In this document: piece by piece, positions 11,890 through 23,515 of the stretch
Numbering within the stretch: the stretch's first letter is position 1
Layout of the letters: each line of letters begins with the position of its first letter
Assembly (NCBI GenBank): GCA_027943335.1
Contig: BSBK01000760.1
Span: 946,001-1,010,000, forward strand
DNA: 64,000 nt
Origin: Chamaecyparis obtusa
Taxonomy: Eukaryota > Streptophyta > Pinopsida > Cupressales > Cupressaceae
Reading direction: 5' to 3'
Position numbers and translations under genes: made by a program
The notes under the pieces: generated by a model
Seen by the model: the letters and a program-made list of their open reading frames with translations, nothing else
Database searches by the model: none
What the model was told of the DNA's origin: nothing

Positions 11890-12560
11890 GGAAAGAAGTA
11901 GATTCAATTCTTGAAGAGCCTCCTTATCAAAACTTTGCCAAAATTCTCCCCACCAGTGATGAAACATGAGCTTTGGGATAGGGTAAGGGTATCCATTAAA
12001 GAAATATGAAAAGTGGATTTTTGTCAGGTATAATTGCAAATGCTCTGGTAGATATGTATGAAAAATGTGGAAGCACATACAAGGGATGTGGATTGTTTGA
12101 CATAATGCCTCAAAGAGATGTCATTCCATGGAATGCAATGATACATAATATGCAGACACTTAATTTATTTAAAAGTCTTTATAAACTTTCAAGAAAATTA
12201 AATTGGCAAGTGTGAAATTGAATCCTTTGCTAACGTCCTTCTTGAATGTGCCCAAATGGGGGCTTGGAATAGGGTGCTTACAAATTACATCCATCAAAGC
12301 ATAATTGTAAGGAAATTTTTTTTTAGATATTATAATTGGAAATGCTTTGGTAGACATGAATGTAATATGTGGAATCATAGATGTATGAAAAATGTGGAAT
12401 CATAGACAAATAAATTGAATTGTTTTACATAATTCATCAAAGAGATGTCATCTCATGGAATGTAATGATTGCATGATATGCAAAAAATTAGTTTTTCAAG
12501 GAAGTTCTCAAAATTATGAGGGAATGCTAACCTTCATGCATGTTCTATCTTTCTTGAGGA
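11890..12560 (+). pseudogene. Pentatricopeptide repeat (PPR) protein fragment, PLS type
   Basis: The plus strand reads YQNFAKILPTSDET, a broken stretch equivalent to a GK-IH motif, then KSGFLSGIIANALVDMYEKC and DIMPQRDVIPWNAMI. These match the classic land-plant PPR pattern (KSGF..D..V.NALVDMY.KCG ... F..MP.RDV.SWNAMI). Further decayed repeats follow to about 12560, including ANVLLECAQMGAW and a second IIGNALVDMN unit. PPR proteins of this type bind organellar RNA for editing or processing. Only about four repeats remain, with stops and frameshifts, and no N-terminal targeting peptide or DYW domain is visible. It is a pseudogene fragment, which is common in conifer genomes. Confidence 0.8.
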
Positions 12561-12974
12561 TTCTCTAAATTTAATAACTAGAAATCAGACTTTAGTGTTC
12601 AATGAGTATGATGATGGAGATTTCATTCATTGAACTGTCATATTTTAATATACAATAGAGAAAAACCTATGTCTCGATTGATAAAGGATTTTTTGTTCAA
12701 AATGTTTTCAAATCTTGGGGGTTAGAGGTAGTACTTAATTCATGCCTAAGGGTGGTCGAAGAGCAAGGAAAAAATCTTAAACTTTGATTGGAAGATTGTG
12801 TCTTAAATCTTGTTGGTATAGATAGAGCATAACATGCTCAAACATGGAAGTGTTGGCTTGTGTGGTTTGATGGAGCTACTACCAAATTCAAGTTAATTTA
12901 GTTCAATTTAGCTTGAAGGCACACATTGAATTCCTATAAAAGGGTGAAGGAAAGAGAGAAGAATGCTAATAGAA
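12561..12974. other. No recognisable feature
   Basis: AT-rich DNA downstream of the PPR remnant. No ORF or repeat structure that I can support. Confidence 0.4.
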
Positions 12975-13490
12975 ATTGAAATTAGAAGTTAAAATTATAA
13001 AGTGATATGGTTAAAAAGATCCCTTGAAGTTGAAAAATGTAGCCTAACATTAAAATCATATGACTTAAAGGTAGGGTGAATCCTTACTTCTAGACATATG
13101 AACCAATTAATAATACACATAGCTATGTAAGAGAAAGATCTCTCAAAGAAACAAAGAGCTGATAAAGACTAGAACTAGATTAAAAAACTAGAGATCAATA
13201 TCATCATCTTTACATTAAAGTTTAGAGTACAAATTAAAATTTGAAGTTAATATGATAAAGTAATACAGTAAAAAAGATCTCTATAAGGTAAAAATGGTAG
13301 CCTAATGTTAAATTAATATAAACAAAAAGGAGTCAATCCCTAGTCATATGAACCAACTAAAAATTCAAGTAGTAAGGGAAATATTCCTCAAGGAAACAAA
13401 GAGCTAGTAAGGACAAAAACCAGATTCGCAACTAGGAGTTCAACACTATCATGCTTGTCTCAAAGTTTGGTGTAGAAGAACTAACATGGT
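12975..13490. repeat. Diverged tandem duplication, about 255 bp per unit
   Basis: The segment 12975-13230 and the segment 13231-13490 share an ordered set of blocks. These include AAAAAGATC followed by GTAGCCTAA, then CATATGAACCAA, then AAACAAAGAGCT, then an ACTAG block before ATCAT. The copies differ by many substitutions and small gaps, so the duplication is old. No coding content is visible. Confidence 0.65.
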
Positions 13491-15944
13491 CATCATCATT
13501 CATCACCATGCTTTCATTAATGGCTTAGTTTCCCAAGTTAGATAATATTGGGAGGGTACATTCAATCTCTCTAACACCTCTCTTAACATAAACAATTGAT
13601 GGTTTGTCTAAAGAGAGTAACCTCCAAACTATGTGGGGAGTAGTTTGTTCTTTCATAAACCTTATCTTTATATATATTTGATTCTTGAAAGTATTTTTAC
13701 TGTATCAAAATAGATTGCATCATAGCCTTGGGGCATTCCAAGCCACCAAATTGTATTATTTCCAAAGATGAGTGGACTACTTTGAAGAGGTTGAATTAAA
13801 ACAAAGAGATTGTCATTATGAAGGTAGAAAAAGAGAATGCAATTGTATTAAAAAAAATGATTGTTTATGAGATTAAATTAATTGATCATCTTACTAACAA
13901 TGGCATTGATTATTTTTTTGATTCCAATCCTATTTCCACAACCATGAAGAAATCTAAACTTGCAATCACCCTCTCCTTGAATGATATTATTGAAAACATC
14001 TCATCTCTAACAAAGAGATCACCCCAAGGATTTATGGAGTTCTAATAATTCATAAATAAGGTATTTCTTGAGGACCAATTGTAGAAACCACCAACACTCC
14101 CACACAAAAATTGGCTTGCTTGTTTTCTAGGAAAATTAAACCTGTCATGGTATAAGATAATTCCATTATCAAATATTTGACCTATTTTCTAGAATTCATT
14201 AAGGATAAGAAAGTTTTTGAGGATGAAATCCTTGTCAAATTCAGTTTAGTATCTATGTATAATAATTATGGTTCTGGACCATGATGTGATTCAGATCATT
14301 AATAATCTAGTAGACAATGAGATTTCCTTTCTAATTGAGCTTTGTCTTCAATTAACCTTCTTCATTTTCAGGTTTGTTTGCTATGAGAATTCAAATGCAG
14401 TGCTGATAGTTTTTCCCATTATCCCCAATAATTGTTAATGTCTTCATGAACCACTTCAAATAAAAAGCACTCAACTCCTTCATTGTAAAACTAAGATGGT
14501 GGAGACAATGCATAGATGGGAACATTAATTGGTAGCATGGCCTTGATAAGCTCAAGGATTTTCACACCCATTTAAACAAGGTTATGGATATTATTAGAAT
14601 TCCCTTGAGATTCTTCTCTTTAGGAAATTTGATGAATCTAGTGCACAAAAAGTGTATAGAAAATCCATTCACACAAATCTCCACTTTCATACATGGTCTT
14701 AGCACCATCCTTCCCAAAAAACATGTATTATAAAAACCCTTTCTGCAAGAATCTTCTCGATGTGTGATCATCATATTGGCTAAGAGATCTCCCATTTAAA
14801 AAAATAAAAGTAAATAGGTTTAGAAGAAAAAATTTGTCTTAGGGTGTCAACCAAGCTAAAAATAGTTGTGAAATACATGCTAAGGGTGATGAATCCATTG
14901 ATATGATTATGGTTTTCTTCCTTATGTGGAAGGTATTTCCAATGAGATGTCAAATTTTTTTAAGAAGAAAGGCATTAGGACATCCTTAAGACCTTAGAAA
15001 AAAGTATAGAACATGAGCCTTCCCATGAAATATCATAGAAAAGACCTCTTAGGTTCTAAAGTCAATAAAATTGAGTGCCCAAGTGGCACTTCTTGCTTTG
15101 GACAAACTGATCAATCAATTTACACTGGGGTCAAATAACACATTGCTAACATTAGATATAAGTGAGCCAACAAATTTTCCCTTGTATATTGAAGCCAACT
15201 GTTGATCTAAAATTGATAATAGAAGCTAAATAAATCTATAGAGAGAAAAATATATCATACCTCTTGCAATTTGGTCATGTCAAGTGTGTTTAAAATTTGA
15301 ACAAGAGTCCCTTTTGTGCAAGCAGTTGTAAGGAGACCTCCATCAACAGTTGAGGTGAAGCATGTAATACAAGAATCATATGCTAAAATAAACTCAGTTC
15401 TCTTTAGACCATATTTCTCAACCCTTATCTACCTCTTGTTCAAGTTGGGTCAGGCCAATACAAATGAATTACACCCATTAGAAGTGATGTACAAAGTCTT
15501 AGGGTTTGGAATGGTCTAAATCTAATGCAATAATTTCAAATCCATGAAATTATATACATAACTATCATGCTCTAGAACCAATACAATACAGTCCTATTGC
15601 AATTTCATGGTTGGAACCTCCAATTAGAACAACAATTCCTTGATACAATGGATTTGATGTTCATCTCATGATAGGGGAATTGGGAATTTGTACCCTTACA
15701 AAATAGAGCTAGAATATCGCATTGGAATAACATCTCCTCAGTTCTATTGCTATCTCCACTATTCAAATAATGCTAAATGTTTTTCAAAAAAAATCCCAAT
15801 TATATATGTGGAAGTCCTATTTTGTGCCAACAATGAAACAACTAGAGCCCTGGTTGAAGCCGACATACAGTTGCAAGGCAATTTCCAGATTGGCAGTTTT
15901 TGAAGAAATGGGAGGATTTTGATCAAGAGAGGGGTCTTTGAGCC
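13491..15944. other. No recognisable gene
   Basis: Several short ORFs (for example 13818-14045 plus and 15688-15903 plus) resemble no family I know and have no supporting context. The stretch may hold old transposon debris, but I cannot assign it. Confidence 0.35.
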
Positions 15945-16900
15945 TATTGGTTCCTCAAACTAGACTTTATGGTTTTAAAAGAAACCAATACATCTATAGG
16001 GTTTTAGGATGGGTTAGATCCAAATATAAGAGTCTATGATGATTGGACCAACTATAGGGACAAGATTTCCCTCTGCACTTCTGGCTCTACAAAACCAAGG
16101 AGGGTGCTCCTAATCCAGAGATCAATTAACCTTATTTCAATCAGTAACATACTAGATTTAATAATAAAAGATAAATGATAAGAAAATACTAAATGCTAAC
16201 CATTCATTTATTGATTCTCCATTATCATTAGGTGAAATAGTACTATGTAAGTCATTGTACCTACAAAATTTCAAAAAAGATTTATATCAAATGTTAGGAA
16301 TACACATAAGACCTCTCAAACACTGATCTTTGTAAGAAAAACTCCATTGCTGGCCAGTGCCTTATCCATTGGGAAAACACCTTCAGTGTAAGATTGTCAT
16401 ACACAAACAAATATATTGAACCTTAATAGCCCTGCCCTATGAAAATGCTATCACCTCGTGGTGGATTTTATCAAAGGAATCCTAGATTCATACTACTTAC
16501 TCATATCCTTATGTAATACTTAGAGAATTTATGCCATGTTTAAAGCTTATTTAATCTGATCCTAAATCAGAGCTGGAGAACATAGACATACACAGAGAAA
16601 ATCTATGCACTGAATTTCAAAAATTCATAACTCAAAGAGAGATACACATAGGAGAGATTTGAACTTAGGATTTTATTCAAATGCTATATCAATATCATGT
16701 ATACAAAATGATTTAAAGTGAAAAATGTCTAGATTTAACTTGAACTAGCAATATTTCTTTTCCTACAAAAATATGCCTAATATAGTCTACTGTATCCTAG
16801 ACTCAAAACTTGTCAGAAAATATGCTCAAGTTTTGGCCCTTCTACCATGATCCTGGTAATCCTTTTATAGATACAAGGATTTCATACAAGCTTCAGATAT
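15945..16900 (-). repeat. Degraded LTR of family C, related to the gypsy LTR
   Basis: Reverse complement aligns in order with the second half of the gypsy LTR (22790-23494). Shared blocks include ATGGATRAGGCACTGGCC, the GGAGAGTCAATGAATG-type block, GGTTAGCATTTAGTA, CCTTGGTTTTG(T/C)AGAGCCAGAAGTG and TTGTCCCTATAGTTGGTCCA. It ends in ACCAATA at 15945 where the gypsy LTR ends in ACCAACA. It lies just downstream, on the same strand, of the long ORF at 17103-20847, so it is most simply that element's 3' LTR. Its outer start cannot be placed. Confidence 0.65.
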
Positions 16901-17102
16901 TTTCTAAAAGAGACAAAAAGGTTTGTCATATGAGACAAAAAAGGAAAATATAACACATTCTTGTTACAATTTACAAGAAACTTGCAAAGGTGAGTGCCAA
17001 AACATTTGCAACAAGTCCCAAGGTCAGTTCAGCATCTGCCAGGTGTATTGTCCATGCATCTTTCAATTGTTTGATGCTTCTAGCATTATTTTCAACAAAT
17101 TT

Positions 17103-20100
17103 TTAGGAACTTGGGGCCTTGCCACCTATTGCTTCTTCATCAGATGCTTCTTCTTCTTTTCCACTTTCCATAAGATATGTTGCTTCCCAAGCTGCAAAAG
17201 TGTCTTCACTTGGCCATTCAAAAGCCAGAATCTCATCCCTCTTTGGTAAGATTTTATCCCAACCAGAAACCAGTTGGTGAACTTTAGCCATTACCTTTGT
17301 GAAGTGTATCTTGATGTCCTGTAGTATCTCAATTATTTGTACAAAAGGGGCATTATCCTCTGTTCCTAAAACAACATCAACTTTAGATAACACTTCATTA
17401 TTAATCTATTCTAACCATTGTTCCCTATCCTTTATAATCCCATCTTCTCCGACAAGGCCAGGGATTAGTTGGAAATTATTTTGGAAGTATCTAACTCTTA
17501 GGAGTTTTTCTTTCCTTTTCAACCCCTCCCTGGTTGCTTCAAAATCAAACAAGTTCTTAACAATTTTATAGGTATCTGTTAACTTAACATTTACAATGCC
17601 TTGATCGGTAATTGAACCAAAAAATGACTTTAACACATTATCCCTAGGAATCCATTTATCCAAAAATTTTCCTATAGTGGCTGCCTCTTCCTTAAAAGAA
17701 ACCAAAATGTTAGCTAATTTCTTAGCACTCTTATAAATCTCCTTTAGTTTTATATTGGCAGCAAAGTGTAAAATAGTATCCTTTTCTTTTTGCTCATACC
17801 TTTGTTTTTCTCTTTTCTCTATTTCTTCAATGTTTATGGAAGGAGGAAAGGGGGATAGGGGGTACTCAATAATTGGACTTGAAGAAGAAGGCCCAGCAAG
17901 GGAAGAGGAAATCTATAGTTGTCCTGATGCTTGAATCGGTCCTTCTTCTCCCAACCTTTTCTTTAACTCTGCAATCAATTTATCCTTTTCAAACACCCCT
18001 ATTTTAGATCCCCATAAGCCTTTAGCATTGTTTCAAACCTCAGGGTAAGCTCCTCTTTTTCCTTTTCTTCCTTTTCTTCTACCTTTTCTACAAGCTGGGC
18101 TATGGCAACCACCATACCTAATGCTTCTATTATAGAAGTGTCAACAACTCTTTTCACTATGAGACCACCAGAAAGATCACTACTAGTAATCTATTTCCCT
18201 TTATTCTTTTCTTCTCTTCTTAAAGACCACATGACCAAAGCCTGATGGTCATTATTGAAAGCAACTCCTTTTATGGTCTATTCTGCCTCCTCTTTGGTCT
18301 TGTGCATAGGAGTAGTTTTCTTCCTTACTGCATCAAGAACCACTACATCTGCTATGTCCCATTCAGGGAGGATAAGAACTCCTACATTTTTTACTAGTTC
18401 TCTCCCCTATTTTGGAGTAGTTTTTTCAAAACTTTCAGTCATTTCCTTCGTAATTTCATCCTCTATGATCTTGAGATCTTTATCAAGATTTTCCTTATGC
18501 CTTTTCTCACAGGCTTCTTCAAATTGATTCATGTTCATTTTCCAGAGAAATTGCATAAAAGTCCTAGCTTTCACAAAGTCATCACCAACTAAGAACTCAT
18601 CACATGCTTTCTTGACTATGGGGTCTAGCTCTATACCTACCATTTTTCCTACTGTTAGGCCTAATTCAGGCTCTCTTGGTTTCTCTAGAACTCCTTCATT
18701 TATCTCTTCATAAGTCATAAATATTTGGCCCTGGGAGCCCATTTGTTGTGCCGGCTTTGAAATCTCATGATCATCTTTGATAACTAGAGGTGACTAGGAG
18801 GGAGAGTATTGTTCTTCTACATCTTGAGGCCTTTCTTCTAATTTTTGTCTTTTTGCAAGAGGTGAAAAAACAAGGACATTCTCAGTTGATTTATCTTGAG
18901 GTGTGTTTGCAACATCCACAACCTCCTTGTGCCTTTCCACTTGCTATGATGTGGAAGGGATATCCTTCTTTTTCTCCACTTGTTTCTTTCTATTAGACTC
19001 TGGGATTACCACATTATAACCAGTCTTCTTCTACACCACATACTTTCTTGGAGGTAGTATCCTTGTGAATGTGGTTTGGCTCAATAGTGTCTGAGCTTCC
19101 CCTAGGTTCTCACTTATGACCCTCTCCTTCTTCTCATTTAAGGTCTAATATATCTCCTTAAAATTTTCCATGAGAGTATCTATTTTCTTTCCCATAGGAT
19201 TGATACTCTTCAAGGGATCATACCCTGGATCAAAATGTCTGATAAAGTCTAGTGTTTTCTTGTATACCAGCCATTTTTCTTTCCTAACTTCTTGGTCCTG
19301 CAATCTTGGGGTATTCCTGATAATGTCTTCTGGAAAATTGAAAACATAGTTTATAGCTGAACATGTGACCCTCTTCTTGAACATCTCATTATAAAACCCC
19401 TTTGGATTAGTTGTCTTGACAACTATGGTAGCCATATGATATGGTTCTAGGAATTTATCCAAATGAGCCCATCCACCCTTGGTAATTATGAATTGGTGGG
19501 CAATTCTAATGTTTGGGAACAAAATTCCCCTTCCTTTCCCTGCAAGAGTATTCTTCTCAATATCTCCTAACTGTCTGAAGAATTTAGCTATGCCCACCTT
19601 AAGGGGGACTTGATATGGCAATATGAAAGGAGCCCCTCTAAAACCATATAACCTGATAACAATAGAAAAAGGATAGAAAATAACATCACCCCAATTATGA
19701 ACTATATTAAGGTCCCTGGCAAAATTTTGTGGCCTAATCAATTTTTCTAAGGTAGTTGGGACTCTAGGGCTTCCAGGAACAAACAATTTCCTCAATCTAG
19801 CAGCAAAACATTTATCAAATTGTATAAAACTGCTATCCTTCCTATCCCATGTCATGCTAGGGTTCTACAACTGCACTGGCATGTCCTCACCATCCCTTTG
19901 TTTTGTCAAATCCATTTCTTCTTCAAAATAGTTGGCATTCTTAAACAAGATCATGTACATTATGAAAGAATACCAGCAAAAGGGCCTGTCAAATTTTCTT
20001 TTTTGGATTCCAATTAATCCATTATGAATTAACTCAGCAATGAAAGGGGCATAATCAAAAGTTACTGACAAGTATGAGTGAAAAATTTGGACCATCATGC

Positions 20101-20847
20101 ACATCAAATGAACTGGTATTTTCTCTTCAACATCTTCCCCCAAAACTTGACACAATGCCCAGTATGCACATTTTGCTCTCACATCAAAATAATCTATCTT
20201 AAAAGGTTCTTGTGTGCTTGGCCCTATGACAACCATTTTTCCAACTTTGGTATAGAGTTCCTTTACAAGATCATTTTTGAGATAATTCCTCTGTGCATTA
20301 TATACTTCTCTTAATTCTTCAAAATTAATCTGTTCCAGGTCATTCAAAGGTTCACTTAACCTAAAAATTGTCCTGATTTCATCAGTTGAAACCTTTATCA
20401 ATAACTATCATCTGGCATCCCTAATCTCCCTAGTAATGGGGTCATAAGTCTTTGCAATTTGAAACATTAGGTCTGCGTCTAGGAAAACACCAGTCACCAC
20501 AAGCTTCCCTAAGTCAAACTACCATATATTCCTGGTAGGAATAGGGGCATTTCTTTGGTTGAACCCTAATGTAAATAGTGTCAGACCAATGAGATCAAAT
20601 ATGCCACTCGCATTGAGTGTACCAATCTTAGCATCCCAAAATAGTTTCTTGTATCATACAAACCATCCTCAACTTTTACCCTAGGTTCTTTCGGCGTCAT
20701 TTGCTTCACCTTTACTGGGTCAGTTGTTGAAATGGGCAATAATTGTAGCAAATCCTCATGCAAACCCCTCTTACTATAATTTGTCTTGCCAGATAATTCC
20801 TTTCTAGGTAGCATTTTTAGGGTTTTGATTCTAAATAGTCGATGCAA
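17103..20847 (-). pseudogene. Family C long ORF, protein of unknown function
   Basis: A nearly continuous coding region of about 1,240 codons on the minus strand, with one frameshift near 20650 and scattered stops (for example around 20410, 19865 and 19145). The N-terminal half is globular and aromatic-rich: KVSTDEIRTIFRLSEPLNDL, KIPVHLMCMMVQIFHSYLSV, HNWGDVIFYPFSIVIRLYGF and TKGGWAHLDKFLEPYHMATI. A charged, proline-poor linker follows (18800-19140), then an acidic helical region (MTYEEINEGVLEKPREPELG), a glutamate-rich coiled coil near 18000-18100, and a C-terminal domain ending before 17103. No zinc knuckle, protease, polymerase or integrase is visible. A fragment of a homologous protein starts at 63711 at the far end of the window. 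Its position between a gypsy-like LTR remnant (15945-16900) and a hairpin-repeat array suggests a non-autonomous LTR element. Function unknown. Confidence 0.65.
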
Positions 20848-21831
20848 AAGAAATACTGTAGAATTGAAATGACTTTCTTTTTAACAGGAACAGTAAATGA
20901 AAAATTTTCACCAACCTTTTCTCCAAATTTCTCAAAAATGACAACTAGTCTCTCCAAAGTTCTCATCCAGTTCTCTGCAAATCTCTATCTTCTTGTGATA
21001 AAAAAAAAGGGCATAGATCTTTGAAATGTTATGAATCAAAAGAAATCATTCTAGCAATTTACTCTGCATGATTTCACCATTAATTCTCTGAGAAATCGAC
21101 CTATCATCGTTCAATAGGAAAATTGAATTTCACACCTTTCTATATTAAGTTTGAAATTGGGCTATTGATTTTCTTTTAAAAAACATCTAACGGCTGTCGC
21201 ATGATCACAAGGCCTAATAGAAACCTATGCAAACATGTGACAACCATTGGATCAACCTGCATCGACAATAATCTTTAAACAAATCACCCAGGCCCCACTT
21301 TGTACCCTGGACTCTTCACTATCGTAAGATCTTGCACCCAACGGTCATTCTAATTTTACCTTGATGACTAGACATGAAGTGGGCCATCACGCCCTTGATA
21401 ATAAATCTACGGCTGTCACATGATCACATACACTCAAAAGATTCTATGTGAACATGCGACCACCATTAGATTTTCCACCTTTTATTCATTCTTTAAAAAA
21501 TCTGGCCCCACTTTGCCTCGACCACTTAAGAATATCCACTTTCATATTATCTGGCAAAAAGACCTGGAACTTTTCCGTACTGAGTGCTAGTGTCCTTGAA
21601 ATCTTCCACATCATCACAAACCTTGGATCAATCAGTAATGGCCATGTTTACACACCTAGTAGTGGACCCACCTTTCTTCTTCATCTAGGAATAAAGTTAG
21701 ATCTATGGTTGTCGCATGATCGCATAGACTCAAAAGATTCTATTCGAACATGCAACCACCATTGGATCTTCTACAGAGTGTCAGGCCTAAAGATTCTCTT
21801 GAGGATGGGCCCATTTTTCTTGACTAATGAG
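20848..21831. repeat. Hairpin-bearing tandem repeat array, left part
   Basis: Three units have GTCGCATG or GTCACATG and, 23-38 bases on, an inverted CATGYRAC arm: arms 21196-21203/21234-21241, 21415-21422/21453-21460 and 21711-21718/21749-21756. Each is followed by ACCATTRGAT-like sequence. Spacing is about 219 and 296 bases. A fourth unit lies at 33054-33099, beyond the gypsy insertion. On the minus strand the units resemble the 30946-31631 segment of the gypsy 3' LTR, so the array is probably 5' LTR or leader of family C. No ORF is supported. Confidence 0.6.
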
Positions 21832-21836
21832 GGGTT
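21832..21836. other. Target site duplication GGGTT, left
   Basis: GGGTT directly before the TG of the gypsy 5' LTR is repeated at 32876-32880 directly after the CA of the 3' LTR. This confirms both element boundaries and a five-base staggered cut. Confidence 0.85.
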
Positions 21837-23494
21837 TGTTAGTACCTACAAAAAAATTTCATGGCTATCTGTCCTTTTCCTTGGTCTCTACAATGTTTTC
21901 CTAGTCTCTGGCTGAAACCCTAAGCAAAAATTCATATTTCTAGCCATTTCTTTGGAAAACCCTAAGTGTGCCCTAGCCTCGTTCTAATTTTATGTTACCT
22001 TTTTGGGCCACTTAAAAGTCCTATAATGCATGTGCTAATTTTTGACCGCTTAGTCGCATGATCACGTGAGCCTTTTTTGTGTTATGTGATCATGCGACTA
22101 AGGTTTTATTTTGGGCCCCTTTAATTTTTCCCACTATGCCTAAGTCTCCCTAGTTAATATTTCCTAAGTCTATAGCTTGATAGATTTAATTTTTTCCTAG
22201 GTCCCAATGCTTGGTTTTTCTAATGTTTTTAGCCTTTGTATTTTCCCAGTCACATTTTAAACCCGAGCTTGTATCCATTGTTTTTCAAATTCAAATTGTT
22301 TCTGCAGTGTTTGGAGATAGTGCGCCAAATGATGTCGTATTGTACGACTATTTTTTATCGTTCTAGCTTGGTTGTGGGTGAGATTTTATGAGGAAGGTCC
22401 TGGTGGTTGTTCCAACATGATTTTTTTTGTCCTTGGAGCTGGTATAGGGTTGGATTTGTTGCAGAATTTGATGATTATTTTTTATCTTACTAGCCTTACG
22501 CTTGGAGCCTGTCTTGTCTGGCTTTCATTATTTTTGTTGAGTTAGGTAGTTTTGAAATTGTTGCTTTGAATGGTCATTAGTGCTTTTTGCAATCCTTGAG
22601 ATAAAAGTATTTTTCATGATCATTCAAAGGCATTGGGAGTTAGGTGTTCAAAAACTTTTTCTTGGTGAGCCCTATTCTTAGTCAAGGGTTTGTAATAGTT
22701 TTGGATTCAGTGTTTGTTAATGAAAGAAGAAAGTTGGAGGTCTAAGCTATAGTTTGCAAGCATGATGCCTTGTGATTCATTGTATACATAGAAGGAATTC
22801 ATCATACTTAATACAAATATCTGATTCTTATCTCTCCTTTGTGTCAAGTCAAGTAAGCTTTGAGTTTTCTAGCTCATTACATATTGTTTTTATGTATGTA
22901 TCTTCATTCTTGAGTTTTGATCTAGGATTGGATTAAACAATGCTCTAAATGAGATATGAGTCTTCCCTTGTCTATGTAAGGATGTCTTGTAAGTAGTAAA
23001 GATTAGGATAAATGTATTTATGGCTATGAATTCTCAGATATTTTCAAATTTGTGTGTCTTTATGTCTAAGGAATCTTTCCCAATGGATGAGGCACTGGCC
23101 TAAATGAGTACCTCTCTTGTTAACATACATTGATTGAAGTTATTACATTCCAAATCTTAAAATAAATAACCTTTTCAAGCTTTAAGTTGTAGGTTGTGTG
23201 GTTTTGTCACTATATAGTAATGGAGAGTCAATGAATGTGAGGTTAGCATTTAGTACTTTCTTACTATCAATCTATTGTTGAGACCCAATCTGTGGTGTGT
23301 GAAGTATAGTTTTCACTGGGTTAGGTGCACCCACCTTGGTTTTGCAGAGCCAGAAGTGAAGAGGGAAGTCTTGTCCCTATAGTTGGTCCAGTTACCCTAA
23401 GACCCTTATACATTTTGGAACTAACCAATCCTAAAATCAACCTGAGGGTATATTGGTAGCCTAAGAGCATAAGCATCCATTTTGAACACCAACA
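21837..23494 (+). repeat. Gypsy 5' LTR
   Basis: Begins TGTTAGTACCTACAAAAAAA and ends CACCAACA, pairing with 30534-32875. It is 1,658 bp. It lacks a 686-bp segment present in the 3' LTR, with the break at the CAG of 22247-22249. It contains a perfect 17-bp inverted repeat at 22049-22102. Confidence 0.92.
22049..22102. repeat. Perfect 17-bp inverted repeat in gypsy 5' LTR
   Basis: CTTAGTCGCATGATCAC at 22049-22065 and its exact reverse complement at 22086-22102 are separated by 20 bases. The equivalent in the 3' LTR (30745-30761 and 30782-30798) has two mismatches between arms. Confidence 0.9.
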
Positions 23495-23497
23495 AGA

Positions 23498-23515
23498 TGG
23501 TGACTCTGCTAGGGA
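23498..23515 (+). other. Gypsy primer binding site
   Basis: TGGTGACTCTGCTAGGGA lies three bases after the LTR end. It starts with TGG, as expected for pairing with a tRNA CCA tail. I do not assign the tRNA. Confidence 0.6.

Noticed and set aside
13818..14045. 75-residue ORF, plus strand
   Set aside because: No family resemblance, no neighbour or promoter support, within the range of chance in AT-rich DNA.
15316..15903. Two short plus-strand ORFs that might be a gene fragment
   Set aside because: No recognised motif, different frames, no conserved partner elsewhere in the window.
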